Positions 1-7,004 of a DNA stretch of 12,213 bases are shown here, piece by piece (within the stretch, counting starts at the first letter, position 1; every line of letters begins with the position of its first letter). Made by a program: the position numbers and the translations under genes. The notes under the pieces are model-generated. The model worked only from the letters and a program-made list of their open reading frames with translations. It searched no databases and was not told the DNA's origin. Source of the stretch: Caldilineales bacterium (GTDB lineage: Bacteria; Chloroflexota; Anaerolineae; JAAEKA01); contig JAJTXO010000062.1 of assembly GCA_021463315.1 (NCBI GenBank), positions 1 through 12,213 of the forward strand, written 5' to 3'.

Positions 1-1266
1 CGCAGGGAGCTGTTCGATCCTGGCCTGCAGGGCGTTCATCTCGTCGTGCAGGGCCCGGTTCTGGGTTTGCAGGCTGGCCAGCTCCTCCTTTTGAGACAAC
101 AGATGGCCGCGCAGCTCGGTCTGATGGCCAGCCACCTCAGCCAGCCGGGCCAGTTCAGCCTGCGCCTCGGCCAAGGCCCCTTGCAGCGCCTCTGCCTGGC
201 CCGCCTCCGCTTGCAGGCGTCCGGCCTGCTCGCCCAGGGCGCGCTGGCGCGTCTCCAGCTCGAAGCGCGCCTGGCTGATCTGGCTCTCCAGGCTGCTGCG
301 CTGCGCTTGCAGGGCGGCATGCTGGCTGAGCTGGCGATTCATCGTCTGTTCGGCCAGGCGCGCGGCCTGCAACTGCTGAAAGCCGGCCTCGATCTCAGCC
401 TGCTGGGCCAACACCGCCTGATCCGACGCCAGACGGCTCTGATCGCTGCGCAACTGGGTCTCAGTCTCGGCCAGTTGCCGCTCAGCCTGCTGGAGCCGGC
501 CTTGCAGATCCTCTGCCATGCGCCGCTGCGCCAGCAGATCCTGGCGCTGGGCGCGCAGCGCCTGCAGCGCCTGTTCCGCGGCATGAAGCTGTTCGCTGGC
601 TGTCGCCAACTGGGTTTGCGCCCGGTCCAGCTCCTGCAGATAGCTGGCTTCCTGCGCCAGCTCGGCGTCGATGGATTGCAGTTGGCCGGTGAGGCGCGCG
701 GCCTCTTGCTTGGCCTGGCGGACGCGTTCCTTGGCCTGGGCCTCATACTGGTCGTAGATGCCCAGGTCCAGGATGTCGGCCAGGATCTGTTTGCGCTCGT
801 TGGGCGGCTTGACGGTGAACTCGTCGGCGCGTCCCTGCACCAAAAAGGAGGAATTGATGAAGGTGCCGTAGTCGATGCGCAGCAGATCGATGATGGCCAG
901 CTCGGTGTCGCGGATCGTCGGCTCGGTGAGCGCGCGCCAGTCGCCGCCATCCTGCCAGATTTGGAGCTGCAAGTCGCTCTTGCCGGTGCGGCCGCGCCGT
1001 TCCCGGCTGCGGATCACCCGATAGCGCTGGGACTCCAGGCCGAACTCGAAGTCGACCCTCATGTCGGTCTCGCCCAGGTGGATCAGATCGTCGGCCTGGT
1101 TGGAGCGCGCCTTGCCCCACAGCGCCCAGGTCATCGCGTCCAGGATGGCGGACTTGCCGTGGCCGTTGTTGCCCGACAGGCAGGCCAGATGCAGCCCGCT
1201 GAAGTCCAGCGGCCCCGGATCGCGGTAGCACATGAAGTTGTGCAGGGTGAGCTTGAGAGGAATCAT
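1..1266 (-). CDS. sbcC: SbcC/Rad50-type SMC-family ATPase, N-terminal part (runs off left edge)
   Basis: The reading frame opens with ATG at 1266 and stays open for 422 codons to the window edge, so this is the N-terminal part only. Visible: an N-terminal ABC-ATPase lobe starting MIPLKLTLHNF; Walker A GNNGHGKS at residues 32-39; a Q-loop segment SSFLVQGRADEF with Q144; then PPNERKQILADILDLG, a typical SbcC/Rad50 signature; and from about residue 175 a long Gln/Glu/Leu/Ala-rich heptad-like coiled coil. The zinc hook, Walker B and C-terminal lobe would lie beyond position 1. Known for the family: with the SbcD/Mre11 nuclease it opens DNA ends and cleaves hairpins and palindromes. The start overlaps the stop of the dehydrogenase gene (ATGA) and there is no clear ribosome binding site, suggesting translational coupling. 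No sbcD is visible here. Another Rad50-like SMC ATPase is possible; the family call is firm, the exact symbol less so. Confidence 0.88.
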   Translation of the reverse strand, partial: MIPLKLTLHNFMCYRDPGPLDFSGLHLACLSGNNGHGKSAILDAMTWALWGKARSNQADDLIHLGETDMRVDFEFGLESQRYRVIRSRERRGRTGKSDLQLQIWQDGGDWRALTEPTIRDTELAIIDLLRIDYGTFINSSFLVQGRADEFTVKPPNERKQILADILDLGIYDQYEAQAKERVRQAKQEAARLTGQLQSIDAELAQEASYLQELDRAQTQLATASEQLHAAEQALQALRAQRQDLLAQRRMAEDLQGRLQQAERQLAETETQLRSDQSRLASDQAVLAQQAEIEAGFQQLQAARLAEQTMNRQLSQHAALQAQRSSLESQISQARFELETRQRALGEQAGRLQAEAGQAEALQGALAEAQAELARLAEVAGHQTELRGHLLSQKEELASLQTQNRALHDEMNALQARIEQLPA

Positions 1267-2249
1267 GGTGTTGAAAGAGGATCGATGTTGGCCAGCAGGC
1301 GTTGTTCCACCTCGTCGGCGACCGCCATGACGCGGATCGCCTCGTCGCCGCCTACCCGGGGTGGCCGTCCTGCGCGCACACAGGCCAGAAAGTGCTGGAG
1401 CTCGGCGTAGAGCGGCTCGATCTGCGGCACGTAGACCTGCTCGATCAGCCCCTCCTGGCGATAGAGCACCTCGCCGCGCTGGGCAAAGTAGTCGGCCGAT
1501 GACTGGCGATGCACCATCACCGTGCGGGTCAGGAAATCGGCCACCACGAAGGCTTCGGCGCAGGTGACAGCCATCTGACGCACCTTGTGCTGCGTGATCT
1601 TGCTGGCCGCCAGGCTGGCCATCTGGCCGCCATCGAAGGTCAACAGCGCCATGGCGTGGTCGGGCTGGGTAGAGCGGATGCAGTTGCCGGTGGCGCTGAC
1701 ACTGCGCAGCGGCGCGCGGATCAGGGTCAGGATCAGATCCAGGTCGTGGACCATCAGATCGTAGACCACGCTGACATCGGCCGCGCGCGTGGCAAAGGGG
1801 CTGAGCCGGCGGGCGTCGACGGCCAGGATCTGATGCTCGGCCAGCACATTGGTCAGCTCGACGAAGGTGGGGTTGAAGCGCTCGACGTGGCCGACTTGCA
1901 GCACCAGGTTGGCCTGGCTGGCCAGCGCGACCAGCTCGTGCCCTTGCTCCATCTGCGCGGCCAGCGGCTTTTCCATCAGCAGATGGACGCCACGCTCCAG
2001 GCAGGCCATGCCGATTTCATGGTGCAGCGTAGTGGGCGCGGCCACGGAAACGGCCTGCACCTGATCGAGCAGGGCGCGATAGTCGGCGTAGGCGGGAACC
2101 TGATAGCGGTCGGCGATCTCCTGGGCGCGGCCGGGGTGGATGTCGGCAATGCCGACCAGGTGGCTATCGGGCAGGGAGGCGTAGATGCGGGCGTGATGCT
2201 GGCCGATGTTGCCCACGCCGATGACGCCGGTGCGAATGGGAAGAGTCAT
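1263..2249 (-). CDS. Gfo/Idh/MocA-family oxidoreductase, probable nucleotide-sugar 3-dehydrogenase (GnnA-like)
   Basis: 328 residues, full length for the family. The N-terminal Rossmann fold has GVGNIGQHHA (11-20) and an acidic residue ending the second strand (D36), which favours NAD. EKP (93-95) supplies the family lysine K94. GHVERFNP (120-127) and YDLMVHDLD (163-171) form the substrate side; H168 and D169 are candidate catalytic residues. The GHVERFNP segment resembles UDP-GlcNAc 3-dehydrogenases of the GnnA type rather than P. aeruginosa WbpB, but substrate cannot be settled by eye. Family role: NAD(P)-dependent oxidation of a sugar hydroxyl to a ketone in the cytoplasm. It is preceded by a strong purine-rich site (GGAGGGG, 5 nt from ATG), overlaps the acetyltransferase stop by 4 nt, and its own stop overlaps the SbcC start. 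With the upstream acetyltransferase it fits making of a 3-amino/3-acetamido sugar nucleotide; the required aminotransferase is absent here. Confidence 0.88.
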   Translation of the reverse strand: MTLPIRTGVIGVGNIGQHHARIYASLPDSHLVGIADIHPGRAQEIADRYQVPAYADYRALLDQVQAVSVAAPTTLHHEIGMACLERGVHLLMEKPLAAQMEQGHELVALASQANLVLQVGHVERFNPTFVELTNVLAEHQILAVDARRLSPFATRAADVSVVYDLMVHDLDLILTLIRAPLRSVSATGNCIRSTQPDHAMALLTFDGGQMASLAASKITQHKVRQMAVTCAEAFVVADFLTRTVMVHRQSSADYFAQRGEVLYRQEGLIEQVYVPQIEPLYAELQHFLACVRAGRPPRVGGDEAIRVMAVADEVEQRLLANIDPLSTP

Positions 2250-2860
2250 GCGGTCCCCTCCCTCTGCTCGCGGCCGGCTGGGGCCGCGGCCAGCTCGAAG
2301 TGGCGGCCACAGAGGCCGCAGCCGCCGCGCAGGGAGCCGTCGCTGATCGCAGTGATCAGCCGGGCGCCGCAGCTACAGACATAGCCCATCAGCCGGGCCG
2401 GCACGCCAGCCACCAGGCCATGCGCGGGCACATCGGCCGTGACCACCGCGCCCGCGGCGGTCATGGCAAAACGGCCGACCGTGACGCCGGGCAGGAGAAT
2501 GGAGCCGGCGCCGATGGAGGCGCCATAGCCGACCGCGATGGGGCCGACCTGCCAGTCGTCGTCGCCTTTGAGCGAGCCGTCGGGATTGATCGCGCGCGGC
2601 TGGCGGTCGTTGGTCAGGATGGCGCCGGGGCCGATGAAGACGCCGTCGGCCAGGGTGGCGCCGTGATAGATGAACGCGCCGTTTTGCAGCTTGCAGTGGT
2701 CGCCGATGTGAACGCCGAAATCGATGTAGACGCCCTTGCCGATGATGCAACGACGGCCGATGCTGGCGTCTTCGCGCACCTGCGCCTGATGCCAGATCTG
2801 GGAGCCGTCGCCGATCTGGGCCGTGGGTGCGACGTCGGCGGTAGGATGGATGTGGATCAT
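2246..2860 (-). CDS. Left-handed beta-helix (hexapeptide repeat) sugar N-acetyltransferase, WbpD/WlbB/QdtC-like
   Basis: 204 residues from ATG at 2860. Isoleucine-rich hexapeptide repeats run from about residue 15 to 150 (for example QIGDGSQIW, ASIGRRCIIG, VHIGDHCKLQN). FIGPGAILTNDRQPRA (75-90) matches the ND..PRA segment characteristic of 3-N-acetyltransferases for amino-sugar nucleotides. AGVPARLMG (151-159) closes the helix. The C-terminus has a small zinc-ribbon-like module with C162, C164, C181 and C184, common in WbpD-like proteins. Known role: acetyl-CoA-dependent N-acetylation of a 3-amino sugar nucleotide in the cytoplasm. I chose this start because MIHIHPTADV is where family members begin and an AGGAG (2865-2869) precedes it, although the 4-nt spacing is short. 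An upstream TTG at 2926 is in frame but would add an unrelated stretch. The gene heads an operon with the dehydrogenase and SbcC genes. Family confidence is high; the substrate is inferred. Confidence 0.9.
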   Translation of the reverse strand: MIHIHPTADVAPTAQIGDGSQIWHQAQVREDASIGRRCIIGKGVYIDFGVHIGDHCKLQNGAFIYHGATLADGVFIGPGAILTNDRQPRAINPDGSLKGDDDWQVGPIAVGYGASIGAGSILLPGVTVGRFAMTAAGAVVTADVPAHGLVAGVPARLMGYVCSCGARLITAISDGSLRGGCGLCGRHFELAAAPAGREQREGTA

Positions 2861-2875
2861 GATGCTCCTGGCTAG

Positions 2876-2893
2876 CGGCCCAAAGCTGGGCCG
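2876..2893 (-). promoter_or_regulatory. Small hairpin in the leader just before the acetyltransferase ribosome binding site
   Basis: CGGCCCA (2876-2882) and TGGGCCG (2887-2893) form a perfect 7-bp stem with a 4-nt loop. It ends 6 nt upstream of the AGGAG of the acetyltransferase gene. It could influence ribosome access if transcribed, but such short GC-rich stems are frequent by chance in this composition. I see no convincing sigma-70 promoter in the 271-bp spacer. Confidence 0.3.
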
Positions 2894-2982
2894 GACTGAC
2901 GCGACAGGGCGTAAGTTTACCACCAAAGCAGCGCTCTGGCGATTCCAGGAGCCGTCCGCCTGCGCGTGCGCGCCGCGCGGCG

Positions 2983-3098
2983 TGGGGAAGACTTCCGAAG
3001 TCTGATGGACTGTGAGCCCGTTTTGAACAAACCTGCGCAGACTTCGGAAGTCTGGACCCCGGGGATTGGGGAAGACTTCCGAAGTCTGATGGACTGTG
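2983..3098. repeat. Intergenic repeat cluster: three copies of a 15-nt odd palindrome, two inside identical 32-bp direct repeats
   Basis: Core AGACTTCCGAAGTCT (7-bp arms around one central C) is at 2989-3003 and 3073-3087. Its reverse complement, with central G, is at 3039-3053. The outer two copies lie in identical 32-bp direct repeats at 2983-3014 and 3067-3098, 84 bp apart, which include the same flank ending GATGGACTGTG. The cluster lies between the stop of secreted protein A and the acetyltransferase gene. It could be a REP-like dispersed element, a regulator-binding cluster or a terminator-like structure. There is no downstream T-run to favour termination. The repeat is directly visible; its function is unknown. 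Confidence 0.85.
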
Positions 3099-3131
3099 CC
3101 GGGCGCCGCAACAACCTGGTTGCCAGAGGAC

Positions 3132-5966
3132 CTATTGCTGTCTTGACACCATCGGCAGAAAGGCGTGCTTGTACGGCGTGTGGCCGAAGTTCAACACCAC
3201 CGGCACGCCAGCCTCCACGAAGACGTTGATGTCGTTGTAGGGGGCCGGCGCAAAGCCTGGCGGCGCGGTCTCGACCAGCCGATAGGTGCGGTTAGGCTCC
3301 AGGAAGGTGAAGCTGTACTGGCCGTTGGCCGCGGTGATCTGGAGATTGAGCAGTTGGCCGTTCAGGTTGTAGAGCTCCACCCGCGCGCCGGCCAGCGGCT
3401 GATCGATGCCCGGATCGTAGGCGTTGTTGCGGTTGATGTCGTGGAAGGCCCGCCCCTGCACGATGCCGTAGGGCACGCGGGTGGCGGTGGCCGTCGGCGT
3501 GGCCGTGGGGGTGCGCGTGGGCGTCGCCGTGGCGGTGGCGGTGGGCGTGGGCGTATGGGTGGCGGTGGCCGTGGGGGTGTTGGTGGGGGTGGCGGTGGCC
3601 GTCGCGGTGGGGGTATGGGTGGCGGTCGCGGTGGCCGTCGGGCTGGGCGTGGCGGTGGGGGTGTCGGTGGTCCCGGGCGTGGCGGTGGGGGTCGTGGTGC
3701 GCGTGGGCGATGGCGTCCAGGTGGGGGTCGGTGTGCGCGTCGGCCCCGTGGTGGGGGTCTCCGTCGGCGTGTGCGTCGGCGTCGGCAGCGGTTCGGGGCC
3801 GCTCAGCTTCTTCAGCTCCACGAAATGCACCCACTCGTTGCCGTCGTCCAGACCGGCCTCGCTGCGGCTGTCCAGCACGAAGTCCGCGCCGCCGGCCAGG
3901 CCGTTGCTCAGCCGGGCGTCGTTCAGCACGAAGCTGGCGGTGAGGAAGCCGTTGCTGTTGCCCTTCTGCACCCAGGGATCCGAGCCGCCCACGGGGATCG
4001 CGGCCAGCTCCTGGCCCAGGCTGTCCTGATAGCGGAGCTGCCAGCGGTCGGTTCCGCGGTCCCAATAGGTGACATCGATCTGCACCTGGTTGCCGTCGCC
4101 GTAAACGTAGCCATCGTCGGCCGAGAACCACATGAAGGGGTTGCCGCTGCTCTGGTCCGTTCGGCGGATGACCCAGGCCTGGTAGGTGTCGGCGGGCAGG
4201 TTCGGGTTATAGGCATTGCTCCAGCAGGGGGAGCCGGGGCAGTAGCCCAGCCCGACCGGCTGGCCCCCCTCGGTGGCCTGGTTGGTCTCCGGCACCGTGC
4301 GGCCGCCGGGGATATCGTCGCGCTGGTAGAGCCAGAACTGATAGTTGCCCAACTGCGGCCGGTCGCTGGTGAAGGCGATGCTGCCAGTCGTGCCGTAGCG
4401 GAAGGGATTGCGATGCTCGCGCATAGCCACCCAGATGGAGGGCGTGGTGGGCAGATCCTTGCCGAACCACTGGCGGGTCCAGCCCATCAGGTCGGTGTAC
4501 GCGGGCACCGGCGTGTCGCCAGGTCCCAGATACCAGCCCGAATAGCCCGACATGCGCAGATAGTCGGCCTTCTTGTCCAGCGCGTTCATCAGGCCCCAGA
4601 AGAATTCGCTGACGGTGGGCAGCATGTAGCTGTAGGTTTCGAAGGCAATCGGCGCGACATGGTTGAAGGTCACGAGCTGGTCGTAGGCGCCCGCGCAGTC
4701 GAAATCCGGGTTGGGATCGCCGCACATGAAGACGTTGTTGTAATCGGCAAACAGCCCGTTGAAGGAGAGGCCCACGCCGCGCTCAGCCGCGTAGGTGGAG
4801 AACTCCCGGCGCTCGCGCGGCACGATCTGGAAGGGCGCCATCTGCAAGAGCAGCGGCTTGCGCAGTTGGCCCCCCTCTGAAAAGGCGGCCAGGTACATGT
4901 CGGTGATGTCGTTGACCGTGTCGATCCAAACCTCCGAGGTGATGCCGTTGGCCTGCGAGGCGGGACGATCGACCGGCTCGGTGGCGCGCGTTTCACCCCA
5001 CAAGCCCGTGCCGATGGCCACGAACTCGATGCGCGGGTCGTTGCGATAGCGGTCGCCCAGGGCCTGGACGAAGGTCTGGTAGGCCTGCTTGTAGGGGTCT
5101 GACCAGATCTTCAACAGAATCGGGATGGGAATCAGCGAAACGTCGTCCAGGAAGAAGGAGGTGGGCGCGCTGCCGTTGTTGCTGACGGTGATGCGCAGCT
5201 CCACATTGCGATCGGCGTAGGCGGTGAGATCGACCACCTGCTGCTGCCAGGTGTTGCGCACCGCGTTGCTGTTGAGGGTCTGGATCGTGGCGATGACGCT
5301 GTTGTTTTCCAGCAGCTCGATCCGAATGGTGTCCGCGGTGCTGCCGGCTGGCTCGCTGGTCTCCATGCGCCACCGGTATTCGAGCTGGGCGCTGCGCAGA
5401 TAGGGCGGAATGCGCAGCGGGCCCTGGCGCAGCAGCGCGGTGGTGTTGACCACGCCGCCCAGCCGGGCCGCTTTCAGCCCGTTGAAGACCGGGTTGGTCA
5501 CCGTGGTCACCGGCCCGCTGAAGTCCCATGCCGTGGCCAGATCGCCCTCGAAGCCCCCGTCGTAGACCTCCTCGCGGGCGACGCCGTCGTACATGATGGC
5601 CGGATCGCCGCGCACGAAGCCGGGCGCGGGCATGCTGCCGCCGCCGTAGCGCCCTTCGGCCGGCACGATCGCAATGCCCACCTTCTTGCCGTTGACCGCG
5701 TGGGCCGCGAGGTAGGCGTCGATGTTGTTCCAGTTGAAGAGGCCCGGCTCAGGGTTGAGCGGCCGCCACCAGAAGAACTGCATGTCGCCGGCGTGGTGGA
5801 AGTCGGCCGGGTTCAGGTTTTTGCTGCCCACCAGATAGAAGCCGGGCGCGTTGACGGTGGGGCCTTCCTGGTTGGCCACGCTGGCCTGAACCTGGGCAGC
5901 CGGACCGCCGAAGGCCAGGGCGAGCGCCAGCAACAGAAATAGCCAGGGAATACGTCGAGCTTTCAT
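3132..5966 (-). CDS. Secreted protein A: TIM-barrel-like candidate glycoside hydrolase with nested jelly-roll, Thr-Pro linker and SdrD B-like domain
   Basis: 944 residues. Signal peptide 1-28 (basic start, Leu/Ala core, cleavage near VQA|S). Residues 41-104 look like the first strands of a GH-A-type barrel (GFYLVGSK, then DMQFFWWRPL...FNWNNIDAYL). About 131-280 is a jelly-roll/CBM-like insertion (starting EEVYDGGFEG, ending SFFLDDVSLIP). The barrel resumes with KIWSDPYKQAYQTF and IGTGLWGETRA; E325 and E443 (AFETYSYM) are candidate acid/base and nucleophile. About 590-720 is a beta-sandwich-like region (VTYWDRGTDRWQLRY...GNEWVHFVELKK). Residues 727-829 are Thr/Pro/Ala-rich. About 833-930 is an SdrD B-like domain with a DINRNNAYDPGID calcium-loop-like segment. 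The C-terminus is FLPMVSRQQ. Cysteines 415/424 and 576/581 could pair. An AAGGTGA site precedes ATG. It is paralogous to protein B. The enzymatic role is inferred; carbohydrate binding without catalysis is the main alternative. Confidence 0.85.
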   Translation of the reverse strand: MKARRIPWLFLLLALALAFGGPAAQVQASVANQEGPTVNAPGFYLVGSKNLNPADFHHAGDMQFFWWRPLNPEPGLFNWNNIDAYLAAHAVNGKKVGIAIVPAEGRYGGGSMPAPGFVRGDPAIMYDGVAREEVYDGGFEGDLATAWDFSGPVTTVTNPVFNGLKAARLGGVVNTTALLRQGPLRIPPYLRSAQLEYRWRMETSEPAGSTADTIRIELLENNSVIATIQTLNSNAVRNTWQQQVVDLTAYADRNVELRITVSNNGSAPTSFFLDDVSLIPIPILLKIWSDPYKQAYQTFVQALGDRYRNDPRIEFVAIGTGLWGETRATEPVDRPASQANGITSEVWIDTVNDITDMYLAAFSEGGQLRKPLLLQMAPFQIVPRERREFSTYAAERGVGLSFNGLFADYNNVFMCGDPNPDFDCAGAYDQLVTFNHVAPIAFETYSYMLPTVSEFFWGLMNALDKKADYLRMSGYSGWYLGPGDTPVPAYTDLMGWTRQWFGKDLPTTPSIWVAMREHRNPFRYGTTGSIAFTSDRPQLGNYQFWLYQRDDIPGGRTVPETNQATEGGQPVGLGYCPGSPCWSNAYNPNLPADTYQAWVIRRTDQSSGNPFMWFSADDGYVYGDGNQVQIDVTYWDRGTDRWQLRYQDSLGQELAAIPVGGSDPWVQKGNSNGFLTASFVLNDARLSNGLAGGADFVLDSRSEAGLDDGNEWVHFVELKKLSGPEPLPTPTHTPTETPTTGPTRTPTPTWTPSPTRTTTPTATPGTTDTPTATPSPTATATATHTPTATATATPTNTPTATATHTPTPTATATATPTRTPTATPTATATRVPYGIVQGRAFHDINRNNAYDPGIDQPLAGARVELYNLNGQLLNLQITAANGQYSFTFLEPNRTYRLVETAPPGFAPAPYNDINVFVEAGVPVVLNFGHTPYKHAFLPMVSRQQ
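3480..3788 (-). repeat. Coding low-complexity tract: Thr-Pro-Ala linker of protein A
   Basis: About 103 codons of near-repetitive TPT, TAT and TPTATATA-type units (residues 727-829), encoded by reiterated ACC/ACG/ACA, CCC/CCG and GCC codons. On the plus strand it reads as a G/T-rich array of GTGGCGGTG- and GTGGGGGTG-like hexamers. It separates the catalytic-like part from the SdrD B-like domain. Such linkers are extended, protease-resistant and often O-glycosylated in exported proteins. Repeat units are multiples of 3 nt, so slippage would change length without breaking the frame. Confidence 0.9.
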
Positions 5967-5999
5967 TGTGTTATCACCTTCCCAGGGAGAGTCGCGGCT

Positions 6000-6041
6000 A
6001 GCCCGGCGCGCGGCCCGGCAGAAGCGCCGGCCGCGCCGGCG
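6000..6041 (-). other. GC-rich imperfect inverted repeat in the leader of protein A
   Basis: Around an AGAA loop (6020-6023), GC-only arms rich in GGCGCG, GGCC and CCGG elements can fold into a stem of roughly 15 bp with one-base bulges. It lies about 40 nt upstream of the protein A ribosome binding site on the minus strand. It may be a leader structure, but self-complementarity comes easily with this composition. No T-run follows. Confidence 0.3.
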
Positions 6042-6136
6042 TCAGCGGAGCTGCCGCAGGCCAGCAGGCGCGGCAAGGCCCAGCGATGGGCTGCTGTGGG
6101 TGAGAGTCAGAAGAGAGGGCGAGGAAAGGAGAGCCG

Positions 6137-6152
6137 GGGGAGTTGGCTCCCC
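6137..6152 (-). terminator. Possible terminator after the sugar transferase gene
   Basis: GGGGAG (6137-6142) and CTCCCC (6147-6152) form a perfect 6-bp stem with a 4-nt loop, 3 nt beyond the TGA stop (6155-6157). On the minus strand it is followed by a long pyrimidine-rich stretch rather than a clean T-run. This is weak for intrinsic termination but well placed. If it works, protein A is a separate transcription unit. Confidence 0.35.
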
Positions 6153-6154
6153 GT

Positions 6155-6871
6155 TCAACCGGTGTTGTTGCCTGTCAGCACAACCGGCACGGTCTTGAAC
6201 AGGATCTTGCAGTCCAACCAGAGCGAGCGCTGGTCGATGTACTCGATGTCCATGCGGATGATCTGATCGAAGGCCAGGGCGCTGCGGCCGTTGATCTGGG
6301 CCAGCCCGGTCAGTCCGGGGAGTACCTCCAGCCGGCGATAGTGCCAATCCTTGTAGCACTCCAGCTCATAGTCGGCCCACGCGCGCGGCCCCACAAAGCT
6401 CATATCGCCCCGCAGGATGTTCCACAGTTGGGGCAGCTCGTCCAGACTGGTCTGGCGCAGCACCTTGCCGACGCGCGTGATCACCAGGCCGCTGTGCAGC
6501 GGCTTGTGGACGCCGTTGACCGCCTCAACATCGGCATCGCCGTTGGCATATTGGCGCACATACTGCCGATGCACCTCCACGTGCTGCGGACTGTAGCTCA
6601 TGGAGCGGAATTTGAAGAAGTTGAAGGGACGGCCATAGCGGCCTGTGCGACGCTGCACGAACAGCACCGGGCCGGGGCTATCAAGCTTGATCGCCAACGC
6701 AATAACCAGCAGCAGCGGCGACAGAATCAACAGCAAACAAGCAGCCAGCACGAAGTCGAACAACCGCTTGATGCGCTCATAGACGAACGTGTGGGTCTGC
6801 ATGCGCTGCAAGGTCTTCGGGTAGGACGTGTCGCGGTACCAGGTGGCCATGGGTGATTGTGTGTCCAACAT
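6155..6871 (-). CDS. Bacterial sugar transferase: monotopic undecaprenyl-phosphate phosphoglycosyl transferase (WcaJ C-domain/PglC type)
   Basis: 238 residues, the short form lacking the N-terminal multi-pass domain of full WcaJ/WbaP. Visible: a basic entry YERIKRLFDF (31-40); a re-entrant hydrophobic hairpin at about 37-62 broken by SP (51-52); VQRRTGR and FFKFRSM (85-91); the catalytic Asp-Glu pair in TSLDELPQLWN (D144, E145); GDMSFVGPR (155-163); and PGLTGLAQINGR (185-196). Known role: transfer of a sugar-1-phosphate from a UDP-sugar to the lipid carrier phosphate on the inner membrane face, the first step of exopolysaccharide or glycan assembly. I chose ATG at 6871 because GGGAG at 6880-6884 lies 8 nt upstream; the in-frame GTG at 6916 has no such site. 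It sits alone between the two secreted paralogs, 283 bp downstream of the repeat array region's B side. The sugar cannot be told from sequence. Confidence 0.93.
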   Translation of the reverse strand: MLDTQSPMATWYRDTSYPKTLQRMQTHTFVYERIKRLFDFVLAACLLLILSPLLLVIALAIKLDSPGPVLFVQRRTGRYGRPFNFFKFRSMSYSPQHVEVHRQYVRQYANGDADVEAVNGVHKPLHSGLVITRVGKVLRQTSLDELPQLWNILRGDMSFVGPRAWADYELECYKDWHYRRLEVLPGLTGLAQINGRSALAFDQIIRMDIEYIDQRSLWLDCKILFKTVPVVLTGNNTG

Positions 6872-6879
6872 CGCAGATA

Positions 6880-6884
6880 CTCCC
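6880..6884 (-). promoter_or_regulatory. Ribosome binding site that decides the sugar transferase start
   Basis: GGGAG on the minus strand, 8 nt before the ATG at 6871. No comparable site precedes the upstream in-frame GTG (6916). Confidence 0.6.
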
Positions 6885-7004
6885 GTCGTTTGACTTTCAC
6901 CCTCATACGATAACACGGCAAGATTAATTCTCGATGAACAATCCAGCCCGGTCGTATGACAGTTTCTTCATAGAGCAGTCGAAACGACGGGGAGTCGCCC
7001 CGGC

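Noticed and set aside
46..1410. 454-codon plus-strand open frame opposite the SbcC gene
   Set aside because: It is Leu/Gln/Ala/Gly-biased, has no domain-like pattern, and lies wholly opposite a frame with Walker A and Q-loop motifs. Composition shadow of a coiled-coil gene.
1509..2875. Plus-strand open frames opposite the dehydrogenase and acetyltransferase genes
   Set aside because: Ala/Gly/Asp/Val-rich products without motifs; both minus-strand genes have full-length family features.
3132..3164. LPXTG-type sortase signal in the FLPM ending
   Set aside because: The fourth and fifth residues do not match and no hydrophobic helix with basic tail follows; the protein ends seven residues later.
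3540..3740. G-quadruplex cluster on the plus strand
   Set aside because: GGG runs occur, but loops between four consecutive runs are mostly longer than 7 nt, and the runs follow directly from Thr-Pro-Ala codons.
3165..4880. 571-codon plus-strand open frame opposite protein A
   Set aside because: Its middle is pure Gly/Arg from the reverse of the Thr-Pro tract, and it has no recognisable motif. The opposite frame has a signal peptide and homology to B.
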